DNA of 64,000 bases from DASUPK01 sp963819715 (GTDB taxonomy: Bacteria > Actinomycetota > Thermoleophilia > Solirubrobacterales > 70-9). The notes under the pieces are model-generated. The model was not told the origin of the DNA, ran no database searches, and worked only from the letters and a program-made list of their open reading frames with translations. The DNA lies in NCBI GenBank assembly GCA_963819715.1, contig CAWFXE010000002.1, positions 310,001 through 374,000 on the forward strand, given 5' to 3'. The translations under genes were made by a program, and so were the position numbers. Positions 40,921-49,322 of this stretch are shown in pieces. The stretch's first letter is position 1. Every line of letters begins with the position of its first letter.

Positions 40921-41618
40921 GCCGCGTAGGGGCAGATGCCCGGGGGGCGTACCTCCGGGCGCGGCTGCCCGAGGGCTCGACGCCGTGGCGCGAAGCGGCC
41001 TACGGCGTGGTCGACCTGGAACTCACCGGCCTCGATCCAGCCGTCGACGAGATCGTGTGCTTCGCGGTCGTGCAGGTCTCCGGGGGGAGGATCGTGGTCG
41101 GCGAATCCAGCTATCACCTCGTGAGGCCCGAGCGCATGCCGGGGCCTGAGACGATCCGGATACACGGGCTGCGCCGCGCCGACCTGGTGGTCGCTCCCCC
41201 ACTCGACCGGGTCCTCGACGAGCTCCTCACCGCTCTCGCCGGCCGCGTGCTGGTCGCTCACGTCGCGGCGATCGAGGAGAGCTTCCTCGGCGCTGCCCTC
41301 GAAGCCCGTGGGCTTCGCCTGCGCAATCCGATCGTCGACACCGCGGGGCTTGCCATGGAGCTCCGCCGGCGGCGGCGCGGTGCCGTGGGCCGGCTGCGGG
41401 CGAGACTCTCCCCCGCCTCCAAGCGCCGCCCGGGCCTCTCCGAGCTGGCGCGCTCCCTGGGCTTGCCGGTCCACCGCCCGCACCACGCGGACGGGGACGC
41501 GCTGACCACGGCCCAGGCCTTCATTGCGCTCGCCACTCACCTCGAAGCGGGAGAGCCCCTCACGGTGGGCGCGCTGGAATCCCTCTCGCACCCCCCGAGC
41601 GGGCTTTCATCCAAATGA
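40917..41618 (+). CDS. DEDDh 3'-5' exonuclease (DnaQ-like)
   Basis: 233 residues. Exo I VVDLELTGLDP (Asp33, Glu35), Exo II LVAHVAAIEESFL (the usual Asp is Ala/Ile-shifted) and Exo III HHADGDALTTAQAF. This is the DnaQ epsilon-like fold. The variant Exo II means that activity should be tested. TTG 40917 is used as start, overlapping the upstream stop. DUF294 plus exonuclease pairs occur in other bacteria, so a joint role in nucleotide-stress signalling is plausible. Confidence 0.85.
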   Translation: MSRVGADARGAYLRARLPEGSTPWREAAYGVVDLELTGLDPAVDEIVCFAVVQVSGGRIVVGESSYHLVRPERMPGPETIRIHGLRRADLVVAPPLDRVLDELLTALAGRVLVAHVAAIEESFLGAALEARGLRLRNPIVDTAGLAMELRRRRRGAVGRLRARLSPASKRRPGLSELARSLGLPVHRPHHADGDALTTAQAFIALATHLEAGEPLTVGALESLSHPPSGLSSK

Positions 41619-41642
41619 ACCCGGGTACCGTAACTGGGGGTG

Positions 41643-42134
41643 ATGGGCAGCACGGTCCCACATCTTCTGGCCGCCCTCCCGATCCGCGAGCAGCCCAGCT
41701 CCTCGCCGAGCACGGCTGTGCCGGAATGGGTGGCCTTCTGCGTCGGGCTGGCGATCGGCCTGCTCTTAATCTCAGTGTGGCTACTCGCCGGCCGCCGGCA
41801 CCGGCGCCGCCGGGTCTCTGACGAAAGCCGCGCCTGGGCAGCGATGGACCAGCTCTGCGGGGAGGGCTGGACCGCCCAGCTCACCCTCTACGGAAGCCAC
41901 GCCTCGCTTCCGGACGACGCACCGGAGATCGAAGGCCTACGGGTTCGCGTCGATTGGGCCGAGCTCCGAGAGGACGGATACGGCGGTCGAGAGCCTGTCG
42001 TCACCCGCCGCTTCTGGTCCACCAGCATCGCCGCGGCGCTCACGGGCATGGTCCAGGACCGCGAGGTGGACCGCCAGCTCGAGGAGATCGAACGAGCCCA
42101 CATCGGTCGCGGCCGCCCCGGGCCCCCAAAGTGA
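41643..42134 (+). CDS. Single-span membrane protein, end of signalling operon
   Basis: 163 residues. An N-terminal tail is followed by one helix (VAFCVGLAIGLLLISVWLLA, about 30-49), then a basic stretch (GRRHRRRRVSDES) and a soluble alpha/beta domain of unknown family. The basic flank places the C-terminal domain in the cytosol. ATG 41643 follows a GGGGGT stretch. A strong hairpin follows the stop. Confidence 0.68.
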   Translation: MGSTVPHLLAALPIREQPSSSPSTAVPEWVAFCVGLAIGLLLISVWLLAGRRHRRRRVSDESRAWAAMDQLCGEGWTAQLTLYGSHASLPDDAPEIEGLRVRVDWAELREDGYGGREPVVTRRFWSTSIAAALTGMVQDREVDRQLEEIERAHIGRGRPGPPK

Positions 42135-42135
42135 C

Positions 42136-42162
42136 GAGGGGCCGGCTGTCGGCCGGCCCCTC
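42136..42162. terminator. Strong hairpin, likely bidirectional terminator
   Basis: GAGGGGCCGGC-TGTCG-GCCGGCCCCTC has a perfect 11-bp stem and a 5-nt loop. It lies between the convergent signalling operon and permease gene. No T-tract follows, so efficiency is uncertain. Confidence 0.6.
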
Positions 42163-42189
42163 GGATGTCGATCTGAGCTCCTGGTCGAG

Positions 42190-43695
42190 CTACTTCTTGG
42201 CCGTTTCCTCGACCCGGGTATGGCCGTACCCCTCGACCTCGGGATGGCCGTGCTCGCCCTGGGTCGTCGCGAACTCCTCCTCAGGCGAGAGCACCAGTCG
42301 TTTGCGCCCGGCGACGGCGAAGTAGGCCAACGCGATCACGTAGAAGATCGCGACTCCATAGACGCCCGGCCGGTAGTCGCCGTTGTCGAGGATCGCGACC
42401 AGCGAGGCCAGCGCGATCAGCCCCGCGACCACCGCCCCCGCCACGCCCACGGGACTGCGGTAGGGCCGCTCGATATCGGGCAGGTTGCGCCGTAGCAGCA
42501 CGAACGATGTGCATTGCATGATGTAGCTGATCACCGCGCCGAACACCGCCATATAGAGCAGCGACGCTCCGACCGTGGTGTCGCCCTTCTTGTAGATCAC
42601 GTACGCGGCGATCCAGCCGATCACCGAGCCCAGCAGCAGCGCGGCCCACGGCGTCTGCCGCTTGGCGGTCGTCACGGAGAGCGCATTCGGGTAGTACCCC
42701 GCGCGCGAGAGCGAGAAGATGTTCCGCCCGTACGCGAAGATGATCGTGTGGAAGCTGGCCACCAGGCCGGCAACCGCCAGCAGCCCCAGCAACGAAGCCG
42801 AGGTGTTGTCCCCGAAGATCGTCTTCAGGCCGTCGAGCAGCGGCTCAGAGGAGGTGCTCAGCGGCCCCGAACCCGGAGCGATGCCGGAGTTGAGGAAGAG
42901 AATCAGGACCGCGGTGACCACCAGCGTGCGCAGCCCCCAGTTCGTCCCCTGCGGGATGTCCTTCTTCGGGTCCGCGGATTCCTCCGCGGCCAGTGGTAAC
43001 TCCTCGATCGCCAGGTAGAACCAGATCGCGAACGGCAGCGCGTAGAACACCCCCTTGACGCCGTCGATGAACCAGGCGCCGCCGTTGGTGTCGATTGCGT
43101 ACCGGGTGAAATCGAAGTTGGGGATCGCGCCGATGAAGAAGACGGCGAGGATCGCCAGCGAGGTGAAGCAGATGATCACGGTGAAGCGGAAGCTGGCCTC
43201 CACGCCCACGTAGTTGAGGCCGACGAAGAGCGCGTAGAAGATCGCCCACCAGACCGGCTGTGAGAGGTGGAGCCCGACCAGGTCGTCGGCGATCGAGCTC
43301 ATGTACGAGCCAATCCCGACCACGATCACGGCCGGGGTGATCACGTATTCGATCGTCTCGGCAACGCCCGTGGAGAAGCCGCCCCACGGACCCATCGCCG
43401 ATCTCGCGAACGAGTAGGCACCGCCGGTGTGCGGCAGTGCCGGCGACATCTCCGCGATCGAGTAGCAGAGGCCGAAGTACATGACGGTGACCACGACGGT
43501 GGCGACCAACAGCCCGCCGAAGCCGTAGGCCAGGCCGAAGTTCCAGCCGAAAAAGTCTCCGGAGATAACCGCGGCCACCCCGAGCGCCCACAACGACCAG
43601 ACGCCAGCGTGACGGCGGAGCTTGCGCTTCTCGAAGTAATCCTGGTCTGCTTCGCGGTACGTGACCGCTCCTACCTTGCGTGATCCATCTTCCAT
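42190..43695 (-). CDS. APC-family permease, ethanolamine permease-like
   Basis: 501 residues with about 12 membrane helices. The first helix region (LGVAAVISGDFFGWNFGLAY) and ALPHTGGAYSFARSAMGPWG match the ethanolamine/amino-acid branch of the APC superfamily. It should import an amine or amino acid with protons. I chose ATG 43695 because AAGGAGG precedes it; the frame is open to 43806. It is divergent from the PuuD-type hydrolase gene and part of the gamma-glutamylation island. Confidence 0.88.
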   Translation of the reverse strand: MEDGSRKVGAVTYREADQDYFEKRKLRRHAGVWSLWALGVAAVISGDFFGWNFGLAYGFGGLLVATVVVTVMYFGLCYSIAEMSPALPHTGGAYSFARSAMGPWGGFSTGVAETIEYVITPAVIVVGIGSYMSSIADDLVGLHLSQPVWWAIFYALFVGLNYVGVEASFRFTVIICFTSLAILAVFFIGAIPNFDFTRYAIDTNGGAWFIDGVKGVFYALPFAIWFYLAIEELPLAAEESADPKKDIPQGTNWGLRTLVVTAVLILFLNSGIAPGSGPLSTSSEPLLDGLKTIFGDNTSASLLGLLAVAGLVASFHTIIFAYGRNIFSLSRAGYYPNALSVTTAKRQTPWAALLLGSVIGWIAAYVIYKKGDTTVGASLLYMAVFGAVISYIMQCTSFVLLRRNLPDIERPYRSPVGVAGAVVAGLIALASLVAILDNGDYRPGVYGVAIFYVIALAYFAVAGRKRLVLSPEEEFATTQGEHGHPEVEGYGHTRVEETAKK

Positions 43696-43828
43696 CGGAT
43701 CCTCCTTCTCCATCCCCTCGGTGACGGACGCCACGATCCTTTCACTCATGTCAAGGACCCGCTGGACAATTTTGCCGAGCAGTTGCTCCAGTTTGGCCAG
43801 CGCCACCTTCGCGGCACGCCCAGGGATG

Positions 43829-43834
43829 TAGCGT
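43829..43834 (+). promoter_or_regulatory. Probable -10 box (TAGCGT) of leaderless hydrolase gene
   Basis: TAGCGT ends 7 nt before ATG 43842, with no ribosome binding site. Confidence 0.45.
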
Positions 43835-43841
43835 GGCCCGC

Positions 43842-44555
43842 ATGGCGCGCCCGCTGATCGGAGTCTGCGCGGCAGTCGAAAGCGCGCATTTCGGCGTCTG
43901 GAAGGACGAGCCGACCGTGCTCATGCCCCTTTCCTACTCGCGGGCGATTCACGCGGCTGGCGGGATGGTCGCCATGCTGCCACCCGACCGGCGGGCGACC
44001 GAAGACCCCGCCGAGCTCCTCGACCGCCTCGATGGCCTGATACTCGGCGGCGGGGCGGACATCGACCCCGAGAGCCACGGCGCCCAGACGCACCCTGAAA
44101 CCATCGGCACCAATCCAGGCCGCGACCACTTCGAGATCGCGCTCACCGGCGCAGCGCTCGAGCGAGGCCTGCCGCTGCTCGGCGTCTGCCGTGGCATGCA
44201 GATCCTCAACGTCGCCTGTGGCGGGACTCTCGACCAGCACCTGCCGGACCGGCTCGGCCATGAGCGCCACCGGCCGGTGCCCGGTTCCTGGGCGGAGCAT
44301 GACGTGCGGATCGAGCCGGGCTCGCTGGCAGCAAGCGCCGCCGGGACAGAACACCTCACCGTGAAGAGCCACCACCACCAGGGTGTCGACTCGGTCCCGG
44401 ACTCTCTCGAAGCCACCGCCTGGGCGACGGAAGACGAGAGCGTCGAGGCGATCGAGTCGGCCGGCGATGGCTTTGTCCTGGGTGTCCTCTGGCATCCCGA
44501 GGAGGACCTGGAAGACCGCGTGATCCCCACCCTGGTCGAGCGCGCCTTGGCCTAG
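43842..44555 (+). CDS. Gamma-glutamyl hydrolase, PuuD-type class I GATase
   Basis: 237 residues. The glutaminase triad is Cys in LLGVCRGMQILNVACGGTL plus His-Glu in LWHPEED. The SHHHQGVDSV segment and the oxyanion GGGADIDP pattern are typical of gamma-glutamyl-GABA hydrolases. It should cleave the gamma-glutamyl bond of an oxidised intermediate and release glutamate. It lies between two APC permeases. An in-frame GTG at 43833 is possible, but ATG 43842 gives the usual N-terminus (MARPLIGVCAAVE). Confidence 0.9.
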   Translation: MARPLIGVCAAVESAHFGVWKDEPTVLMPLSYSRAIHAAGGMVAMLPPDRRATEDPAELLDRLDGLILGGGADIDPESHGAQTHPETIGTNPGRDHFEIALTGAALERGLPLLGVCRGMQILNVACGGTLDQHLPDRLGHERHRPVPGSWAEHDVRIEPGSLAASAAGTEHLTVKSHHHQGVDSVPDSLEATAWATEDESVEAIESAGDGFVLGVLWHPEEDLEDRVIPTLVERALA

Positions 44556-44597
44556 CGAGGCCGCGCCTGCCCCGGGACTATCCTCGAAAGGGCTGCA

Positions 44598-46505
44598 ATG
44601 GCTCGACGCATTCCCAGGGACGAATCGCTGGCGCGCGTCCACGGCGTGGGCGCCCTCTTCTCAGCCGCCTACGGCAACGTGGGCAGCTCGATCTACTACG
44701 CCCTGGGCGTCACCGCCGCCTTCGCCCTCGGCCTGACCCCGGTCGCATTCGTGATCGCCGGGCTGATCTTCATGGCCACGGCGGCGACCTACGCCGAAGC
44801 GACCGTGATGTTCCCGGAGGCCGGTGGCTCCGCGAGCTTCGCGCGTCACGCCTTCAACGAGCTGGTCAGCTTCTTCGCGGCCTGGGGCCAGATGCTCAAC
44901 TACATCATCACGGTCGCGATCTCGGCCTTCTTCGTCCCGCACTACCTGGCCGTTTTCTGGCCGTGGCTGGGGGACTCGCCCGGGGACATCCTCGGCGGCA
45001 TCGCGGTCATCGTCTTCCTCGCCGCGCTGAACGTGAAGGGGACCCAGGAGTCGACCCGGCTCAACCTGATCCTGGCCATCGCCGACCTCTGCACCCAGGT
45101 CGTCCTGGTGATCATCGGGCTGGTCCTTGTGTTCAGTCCACAGGTCCTGGTTGACAACGTCCATCTCGGGGTGGCGCCGAGCTGGGGCGACTTCCTGCTC
45201 GGGATCGCGGTCGGGATGATCGCCTACACCGGGATCGAGACGATCTCGAACATGTCGGAGGAGGCCAAGGACGCCTCGAAGACGATCCCGAAGGGCGTGG
45301 GCCTGACCGTATTGGCAGTCCTTGGCCTCTACACCCTGCTGCCGCTGATCGCGCTCTCGGCCATGCCGGTCCACCAGGTGGGCGCGCACTACACGACTGA
45401 TCTGGGGACAAAATTCGCCGATGACCCGGTCCTCGGCATCGTCGAGAACCTCGGCCTGAGCGGTGGCCTGACGAACATCATGCGGTACTACGTCGGCGTC
45501 CTGGCGGCAGTGATCCTGCTGATCGCGACGAACGCAGGGCTGATCGGCGTGTCACGGCTCACCTTCTCGATGGGCCACTATCGTCAGCTGCCCGAGCGGC
45601 TGCGCCAGGTCCATCCGAAGTTCCGCACCCCGTACATCGCCATCCTCATCTTCTCCGGCATCGCGATCATCACGCTGATCCCGGGCGAGACGGAGCTGCT
45701 GGCGACGCTCTACTCGTTCGGCGCGATGCTCTCCTTCACGATCGCCCACATCTCGGTGATCAAACTCCGGCAGCGCTATCCCGACAAGGAACGGGACTGG
45801 AAGCCGGCCGGGAGCATCCGAGCATTCGGATTCGATCTTCCGCTCACGGCCGTCTTGGGCGGCTTCGGCACGTTCGCCGCCTGGATTGTGGTCATGGTGC
45901 TGAACCCGCGAACGCTCGTGATCGGCTCGATCTGGATGCTGATCGGGATCTCCATCTATCTGCTCTACCGCCGGTCGCAGGGTCTCCCCCTATCCCAGAC
46001 GCACAAGGTCGTCCTCCCCGAGCCGCTCGGCGTGGAGGAGGTCGAGTACAAGAGCGTCCTGGTCGCCTTCGAGGAGGACGAACCGTTCTCGGAGCAGACG
46101 ATGGCCACCGCGGTCAAGCTGGCGTCTAAGAAGCGCCGCGCGATCCACGTCATCTCCGTTGTGATCGTCCCCAGCCATCTGCCGCTCGATGCCGGTCTCC
46201 CCGAGCAGGAGGAAGCGGCCCGGTCGAAGATCGAGCAAGCGAAGCTGATCGGCGGCCTACGGGTCAGCGGCCACGTTCACCGGGTCCGGCCGAACCAAGC
46301 GGGTCACTCGATCGCGGAGGAGGCCCGGGGGCTGAAGGCCTCCGCGCTGGTGATGGGGCTGCGCTACCGAAACGGCGCGCCGCTCTATGGCAAGACGCTG
46401 CAGACGGTGCTCGCGGAGCGGCCCTGCAGGGTGATCGTCGTGGGCGAGCCCGAACGCGCGCGCGAGGCTGCCGGTCTCGGCGGGCCTCTCGGCGCCCCGG
46501 CGTAG
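44598..46505 (+). CDS. APC-family permease with C-terminal universal-stress domain
   Basis: 635 residues. Twelve-helix amino-acid/polyamine transporter core (GALFSAAYGNVGSSIYYALG, then VGMIAYTGIETISNMSEEAK), followed by a cytosolic USP-like domain (about 475-620; YKSVLVAFEEDEPFSEQTMA, ASALVMGLRYRNGAPLYGKT). USP fusions occur on APC transporters and may bind nucleotide to gate transport. It abuts the convergent ligase gene with no intergenic base. The substrate is probably the same amine handled by the island. Confidence 0.9.
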   Translation: MARRIPRDESLARVHGVGALFSAAYGNVGSSIYYALGVTAAFALGLTPVAFVIAGLIFMATAATYAEATVMFPEAGGSASFARHAFNELVSFFAAWGQMLNYIITVAISAFFVPHYLAVFWPWLGDSPGDILGGIAVIVFLAALNVKGTQESTRLNLILAIADLCTQVVLVIIGLVLVFSPQVLVDNVHLGVAPSWGDFLLGIAVGMIAYTGIETISNMSEEAKDASKTIPKGVGLTVLAVLGLYTLLPLIALSAMPVHQVGAHYTTDLGTKFADDPVLGIVENLGLSGGLTNIMRYYVGVLAAVILLIATNAGLIGVSRLTFSMGHYRQLPERLRQVHPKFRTPYIAILIFSGIAIITLIPGETELLATLYSFGAMLSFTIAHISVIKLRQRYPDKERDWKPAGSIRAFGFDLPLTAVLGGFGTFAAWIVVMVLNPRTLVIGSIWMLIGISIYLLYRRSQGLPLSQTHKVVLPEPLGVEEVEYKSVLVAFEEDEPFSEQTMATAVKLASKKRRAIHVISVVIVPSHLPLDAGLPEQEEAARSKIEQAKLIGGLRVSGHVHRVRPNQAGHSIAEEARGLKASALVMGLRYRNGAPLYGKTLQTVLAERPCRVIVVGEPERAREAAGLGGPLGAPA

Positions 46506-47921
46506 TCAGCCGCGCTCGAACATCCTCCGGCGCTCGTAATCCGTCACGACCTTGTCGAACAGGCCCTGCTCGAGCCGGCCGTAGTTCAGGTAGTGCTTGT
46601 GTGCTGCTTCGCCGAAGGCCTGCTCCGCGAACTCTGACTTTTCCCACTGGGAGACCGCCTCGCGGAGCGACGACGGGAACGCCTCGGCCTCGCCGGCCTC
46701 GTAGGCGTTGCCCTTCAGCTCCGGGCCCGGATCGGTCCCCTTCTCGATTCCGTCGAGACCGGCCGCGAGCAGCGCCGCCATCGCCAGATATGGATTGGCG
46801 TCAGCGCCCGGAATCCGGCACTCGACGCGACGGGACTGGCCGTGGCCGACGACGCGGAAGCCGCAGGTCCGGTTGTCCCTGCCCCAGGAGACCGACGTCG
46901 GCGCCCAGCTCTCCGCGGCGTAGCGCTTGTAGGAGTTGATCGCCGGCGCCACGAACAGGGCGAGCTCGCGGATGTGGTCTCGCATGCCGCCGATGAAGTG
47001 CATGAAGGCATCGGTCTCGTTGCCGTCACCGTCGACGAAGACGCTCTTGCCGTCCTCGTCCACCAGGCTCTGGTGGATGTGGCAGCTGCTGCCGATGTCG
47101 TCCTCCGACGGCTTCGCCATGAAGCTCGCCGAGATCTCGTTCAGGAAGGCGATCTCCTTGACGCCGTTCTTGTAGATCGTGTGGCGGTCCGCGGCCGTGA
47201 CCGCGTCCGCGTAACGGAAGTTGACCTCGTGCTGGCCGTGCCACGCCTCGCCCTTGGAGAACTCGACCGGGATCCCGGCGCCCATCATCCCCCGGCGGAT
47301 CTGGCCGAGATAGGCCTCGTCCATCGTGGTGGCGAGGATGTGGTAATCGAGGACGTAGGGGATGGTCGGGGTGAGGTTCTTGAAGTCCTTCTCCCAGGCC
47401 TCCGCGTAGCTCTCCTTGTAGAGATAGAACTCGAGCTCCGAGGCCGCGTACGGGGTGAAACCCATCTCGCGAGCGCGCTCGTATTGGGCGATCAGGATCT
47501 GGCGCGGCGAGGCGGCCACCGGGCTGCCGTCCTCGTTGGTGACGTCGGCGAGCACCAGCGCCGTGCGATCGAGCCACGGGATCGCCCGCAGCGTCGACAT
47601 GTCGGGGACGATCCCGAAGTCTCCGTAGCCGCCCTCCCAGTTGGCCATCTCGTAGCCGGGGAGCGGCTCCATGTCCATGTCGAGGGCGAGCAGGTAGTTG
47701 CAGCCCTCCACTCCGTGCCCGACGACGTCGTTGAGGAAGTACTCGATCTCGATCCGCTTGCCGAAGAGCCGTCCCTGCATGTCGGTGAAGGCGGTGACGA
47801 CGGTGTCGATCGTCCCCTCCTCGCCAGCCTTCTTCAGCTCATCCAGCGTGAGCATGCCGCGGGTCCCGCCGGGACCTCCGGGTCTGGGGGTAGCTTCCTT
47901 GCTCTTCTCCCCTGACGCCAC
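46506..47921 (-). CDS. Glutamine-synthetase-like gamma-glutamyl-amine ligase
   Basis: 471 residues. GS fold with ASELEFYLYKESYAEAWEKD, then GQHEVNFRYADAVTAADRHT and AKPSEDDIGSSCHIHQSLVD, and the ATP/glutamate segment WGRDNRTCGFRVVGHG. The adenylation tyrosine loop of GlnA is absent (YEAGEAEAFPSSL instead), as in PuuA/GlnA4-type ligases. It should join glutamate to an amine using ATP. The start is GTG 47921, 6 nt from a TAGGGT box. It diverges from the aldehyde dehydrogenase gene with 26 bp between them. Confidence 0.9.
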   Translation of the reverse strand: MASGEKSKEATPRPGGPGGTRGMLTLDELKKAGEEGTIDTVVTAFTDMQGRLFGKRIEIEYFLNDVVGHGVEGCNYLLALDMDMEPLPGYEMANWEGGYGDFGIVPDMSTLRAIPWLDRTALVLADVTNEDGSPVAASPRQILIAQYERAREMGFTPYAASELEFYLYKESYAEAWEKDFKNLTPTIPYVLDYHILATTMDEAYLGQIRRGMMGAGIPVEFSKGEAWHGQHEVNFRYADAVTAADRHTIYKNGVKEIAFLNEISASFMAKPSEDDIGSSCHIHQSLVDEDGKSVFVDGDGNETDAFMHFIGGMRDHIRELALFVAPAINSYKRYAAESWAPTSVSWGRDNRTCGFRVVGHGQSRRVECRIPGADANPYLAMAALLAAGLDGIEKGTDPGPELKGNAYEAGEAEAFPSSLREAVSQWEKSEFAEQAFGEAAHKHYLNYGRLEQGLFDKVVTDYERRRMFERG

Positions 47922-47927
47922 GTTCGG

Positions 47928-47939
47928 ACCCTATATCGT
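47928..47939. promoter_or_regulatory. Back-to-back -10 boxes for ligase and aldehyde dehydrogenase genes
   Basis: On the minus strand TAGGGT (47933-47928) ends 6 nt before the ligase GTG. On the plus strand TATCGT (47934-47939) ends 8 nt before the dehydrogenase GTG. The boxes touch, so two divergent leaderless promoters would compete within a 26-bp gap. Confidence 0.5.
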
Positions 47940-47947
47940 CGGCGCAC

Positions 47948-49321
47948 GTGGCGAGCAAGGAAGCGATCCAGGTAGTCGAGCCGGCCACCGCCGAGGTCAT
48001 GATGGAGATCCCCCGCGCCGCAGCCGAGGAGGCCGACGGCGCAATCGAGCGTGCCAAGCAGGCATTTCCCGCCTGGCGGGCGATGGCGCCGGGCGACCGC
48101 TCCTCCCTGCTGCACACGCTGACCGACGCGATCGCCGTCCGTCAGGAGGACCTGGCCAAGCTCGAGGCCCGCAACGCGGGCAAGCCGATCTCCGACGCCC
48201 GCGGCGAGATGGGGATGGTGGTCGACACCTTCCGCTACTACGCCGGCGCGCCCGAGCGGCTCACCGGCAAGACGATCCCGGTCGCCGGCGGCGTCGACAT
48301 GACGTTCCGCGAGCCGCTCGGCGTGGTCGGGCTGATCACGCCCTGGAACTTCCCGCTCACGATCGCGTCCTGGAAGATCGCCCCCGCTCTTGCCGCCGGC
48401 AACACGGTCGTGCTGAAGCCGGCGGAGCTCACCCCGCTTACGGCTCTGGAGCTGGAGAAGATCGCGGTCGAGGCGGGCGTGCCCGAGGGCGTGCTCAACG
48501 TCGTCGCGGGCAAGGGCAGCGTGGCCGGGCAGCGGATCGTCGAGCACCCCGACGTCGCCAAGGTTGCCTTCACCGGATCCACCGAGGTCGGCCGTGGCAT
48601 CGCCCAGGCGGCTGCCGCGACGATCAAGCGGGTCACGCTCGAGCTGGGCGGCAAGAGCGCCAACGTGATCTTCGGCGACGCCGACCTGGAGGCCGCGGCC
48701 TCCTCCGCTCCGATCGCCGTGTTCGGCAACGCGGGCCAGGACTGCTGCGCCCGCTCCCGGATCCTGGTCGAGCGCTCGGCGATGGACGAGTTCATGTCAG
48801 CCCTGGAGAAGGCCGTCACACAAATCAAGGTCGGCGACCCGCTCGACGAGTCGACCCAGATGGGCCCCGTGATCTCGGCGGACCAGCTGGAGACCGTCTC
48901 CTCCTACGTGAACGGCGACGCACCAGTCGCCTTCCGCGGAACCGCCCCTGACGGCCCCGGCTACTGGTTCCCTCCCACCGTCCTCGCGCCCGTCTCGAAC
49001 GACGACCGCCCCGCGCGCGAGGAGATCTTCGGCCCGGTCGCCTGTGTGATCCCCTTCGATGGCGAGGCCGAGGCGATCCGCATCGCCAACGACACGATCT
49101 ACGGCCTCTCGGGCTCGGTCTGGACCCGCGACGGCGCCAAGGCGCTGCGCGTCGCGCGCGCGATCGAGACCGGGGTGATCTCGATCAACTCCAACACATC
49201 CGTCCGCGTCTCGACGCCGTTCGGCGGCTTCAAGCAGTCGGGAGTCGGCCGCGAGCTCGGCCCCGATGCTCTCGAGGCCTACAGCGAGATCAAGAACGTC
49301 TACTACGCCACGGAGGGCTGA
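47948..49321 (+). CDS. NAD(P)-dependent aldehyde dehydrogenase
   Basis: 457 residues. Catalytic Cys266 (GNAGQDCCARSRI), general-base Glu232 (VTLELGGKSANVIF) and the cofactor region (PWNFPLTIASWKIAPALAAG, and TGSTEVGRGIAQAA) are intact. It should oxidise an aldehyde, here probably the gamma-glutamyl-amino-aldehyde of the island, to the acid. The start is GTG 47948 under a leaderless-type promoter. The SDR gene starts 1 bp after the stop. Confidence 0.95.
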   Translation: MASKEAIQVVEPATAEVMMEIPRAAAEEADGAIERAKQAFPAWRAMAPGDRSSLLHTLTDAIAVRQEDLAKLEARNAGKPISDARGEMGMVVDTFRYYAGAPERLTGKTIPVAGGVDMTFREPLGVVGLITPWNFPLTIASWKIAPALAAGNTVVLKPAELTPLTALELEKIAVEAGVPEGVLNVVAGKGSVAGQRIVEHPDVAKVAFTGSTEVGRGIAQAAAATIKRVTLELGGKSANVIFGDADLEAAASSAPIAVFGNAGQDCCARSRILVERSAMDEFMSALEKAVTQIKVGDPLDESTQMGPVISADQLETVSSYVNGDAPVAFRGTAPDGPGYWFPPTVLAPVSNDDRPAREEIFGPVACVIPFDGEAEAIRIANDTIYGLSGSVWTRDGAKALRVARAIETGVISINSNTSVRVSTPFGGFKQSGVGRELGPDALEAYSEIKNVYYATEG

Positions 49322-49322
49322 G

